Shown: positions 13,943 to 14,748 of the stretch, piece after piece
Layout: each line of letters opens with the position of its first letter
Position numbering within the stretch: the stretch's first letter is position 1
Assembly: GCA_004554425.1 (NCBI GenBank)
Contig: SFMI01000037.1
Span: 1-14,748, forward strand
Source of the DNA: Candidatus Saccharimonadota bacterium
GTDB lineage: Bacteria; Eremiobacterota; Xenobia; Xenobiales; Xenobiaceae
Direction of reading: 5' to 3'
DNA length: 14,748 bases
Translations under genes and position numbers: made by a program
Notes under the pieces: model-generated
What the model was told of the DNA's origin: nothing
Databases searched by the model: none
What the model saw: the letters and a program-made list of their open reading frames with translations, nothing else

Positions 13943-14748
13943 ATGCTTTACAGAAAAGGTTCCATCTTCTTTAACGAAATGCAAGATCAGCCAAAAATTT
14001 GGCGCAAAGTTTTAGAGACAATGGCTTCCAAGAGCACTTCTATGGTGGAGTGGATTCGCAAGCAAAATTTCGGCCAAGTTGTTTATGTCTCTACCTCCGA
14101 TTTCTACAATATCGGACTTTCGGCTGCTAAAATTACCCACTTAGTTTCCGGATTAAATTCTTTAGCTGTGACGGCCAGCGAGCTTATGTTTGGTCGTCGC
14201 CCTCCCTACGACGCTCGCATTCGTACTTTGGTTGTTGTTCTTTCTGCTCCCGAAATTGCCCAAGAGATAGGATGGGGGGTAGAAAGACTCAAACAACTCG
14301 ATCCCAAAGCTCAGATTATTGCTTTAGAAGTTGGCGAAAAGGCCTCTTTAGAAGAAGGCTTGGCCATTACTTCAATTGTTTTCCCTGAATTAAAAGGGAA
14401 TATGAAGATTCCTATTTTGAGTGCCAACGGTATGCTTTTGGCTTGTATGACTTTGGTCGGCTGGATTTGTGGCAAGCAAGTACTGTTAAATGAACTTAAC
14501 GCACTTCCTGAAATTTTGGGCGCTCATTTGAAGACTTGGCAAGTTAAAGCTCAACAAATTGTGATGATGGATAAGTTGAGCAATATCGCCTTTTTAGGCT
14601 CTGGTCCCTTCGAAGGAGTAGCTAGAGAGGCCGCTTATTTAATTTCCAGGGTGGCTGGCTTACCTAGTACCAGCAACTATTTTATTGAATATCGCCATGG
14701 CTACTATGGTTATGCTACCAACCAGACTTTAATTGTGGGTATGGTGTC
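13943..14748 (+). CDS. SIS-domain sugar-phosphate isomerase-like protein, N-terminal part
   Basis: The frame is open from ATG 13943 to the window end, so the gene is truncated (268 codons seen). GAGAGGG ends four bases before the ATG. The start (FFNEMQDQPKIW) matches the 'E-I-x-x-Q-P' opening of the SIS half of glucosamine-6-phosphate synthase and AgaS-like proteins. A first SIS domain (STSDFYNIGLSAAKITHLV, then ASELMFGRRPP) covers about 35-190. A second begins with FLGSGPFEGVAREAAYLISRVAG and continues to EYRHGYYGY, similar to GlmS 'EFRHGP'. The usual S-x-S-G-E-T sugar-phosphate loop of the first SIS domain is replaced by LSAPEIAQE, so the first site may be inactive. No glutaminase domain precedes it. 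The substrate is unknown; an amino-sugar phosphate is the family's usual choice. It lies 78 bases after the SpoIID-type gene. Confidence 0.82.
   Translation, partial: MLYRKGSIFFNEMQDQPKIWRKVLETMASKSTSMVEWIRKQNFGQVVYVSTSDFYNIGLSAAKITHLVSGLNSLAVTASELMFGRRPPYDARIRTLVVVLSAPEIAQEIGWGVERLKQLDPKAQIIALEVGEKASLEEGLAITSIVFPELKGNMKIPILSANGMLLACMTLVGWICGKQVLLNELNALPEILGAHLKTWQVKAQQIVMMDKLSNIAFLGSGPFEGVAREAAYLISRVAGLPSTSNYFIEYRHGYYGYATNQTLIVGMV

Overview
The window is a compact, bacterial chromosomal stretch with every gene on the + strand. It is moderately AT-rich, with mostly A/T-ending codons. It holds a truncated M48 peptidase, an OPT-family transporter, a RapA-type SNF2 ATPase, four tRNA genes, an orphan helix-turn-helix/coiled-coil protein, an exported stalk-domain protein, elongation factor P, a lipoprotein, a three-gene overlapping cassette (small Cys protein, kinase-like/FGE-like fusion, SpoIID-domain protein) and the start of an SIS-domain protein cut by the window end. 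No phage, CRISPR array or complete insertion sequence is visible.

The organism cannot be named from this sequence alone. Copper-amine-oxidase-N-like stalk domains, SpoIID/LytB proteins, kinase-like plus sulfatase-modifying-factor fusions and lipoproteins suggest a non-model, deep-branching bacterium. A Candidatus Eremiobacterota/Xenobia-like or similar host-associated lineage is a weak guess. The tRNAs carry encoded CCA ends and the promoter of the tRNA operon is a clean sigma70 type.

Layout: 1-309 is the end of an M48 metalloprotease; 406-2535 is the OPT transporter; 2736-5543 is rapA, closed by a strong terminator at 5563-5620. Bases 5673-5732 carry the promoter region of the tRNA operon Pro(UGG)-Arg(UCU)-His(GUG)-Lys(UUU), which ends in a terminator at 6145-6175. 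Then come an HTH protein (6324-6665), a stalk-domain exported protein (6761-8011), efp (8155-8712, own terminator), a lipoprotein (8851-9687, own terminator), the cassette at 9785-13864, and the SIS protein from 13943. No gene-free stretch exceeds 300 bases.

The most interesting part is the cassette. A 132-residue protein with five cysteines overlaps by 4 bases a 735-residue membrane protein. That protein joins a kinase-like domain with degraded catalytic motifs, one membrane helix and an exported formylglycine-generating-enzyme-like domain lacking one of the two active-site cysteines. It overlaps by 26 bases an exported SpoIID-type glycan-cleaving enzyme. The arrangement suggests a cytoplasm-to-envelope complex that controls peptidoglycan remodelling, but this is inference.
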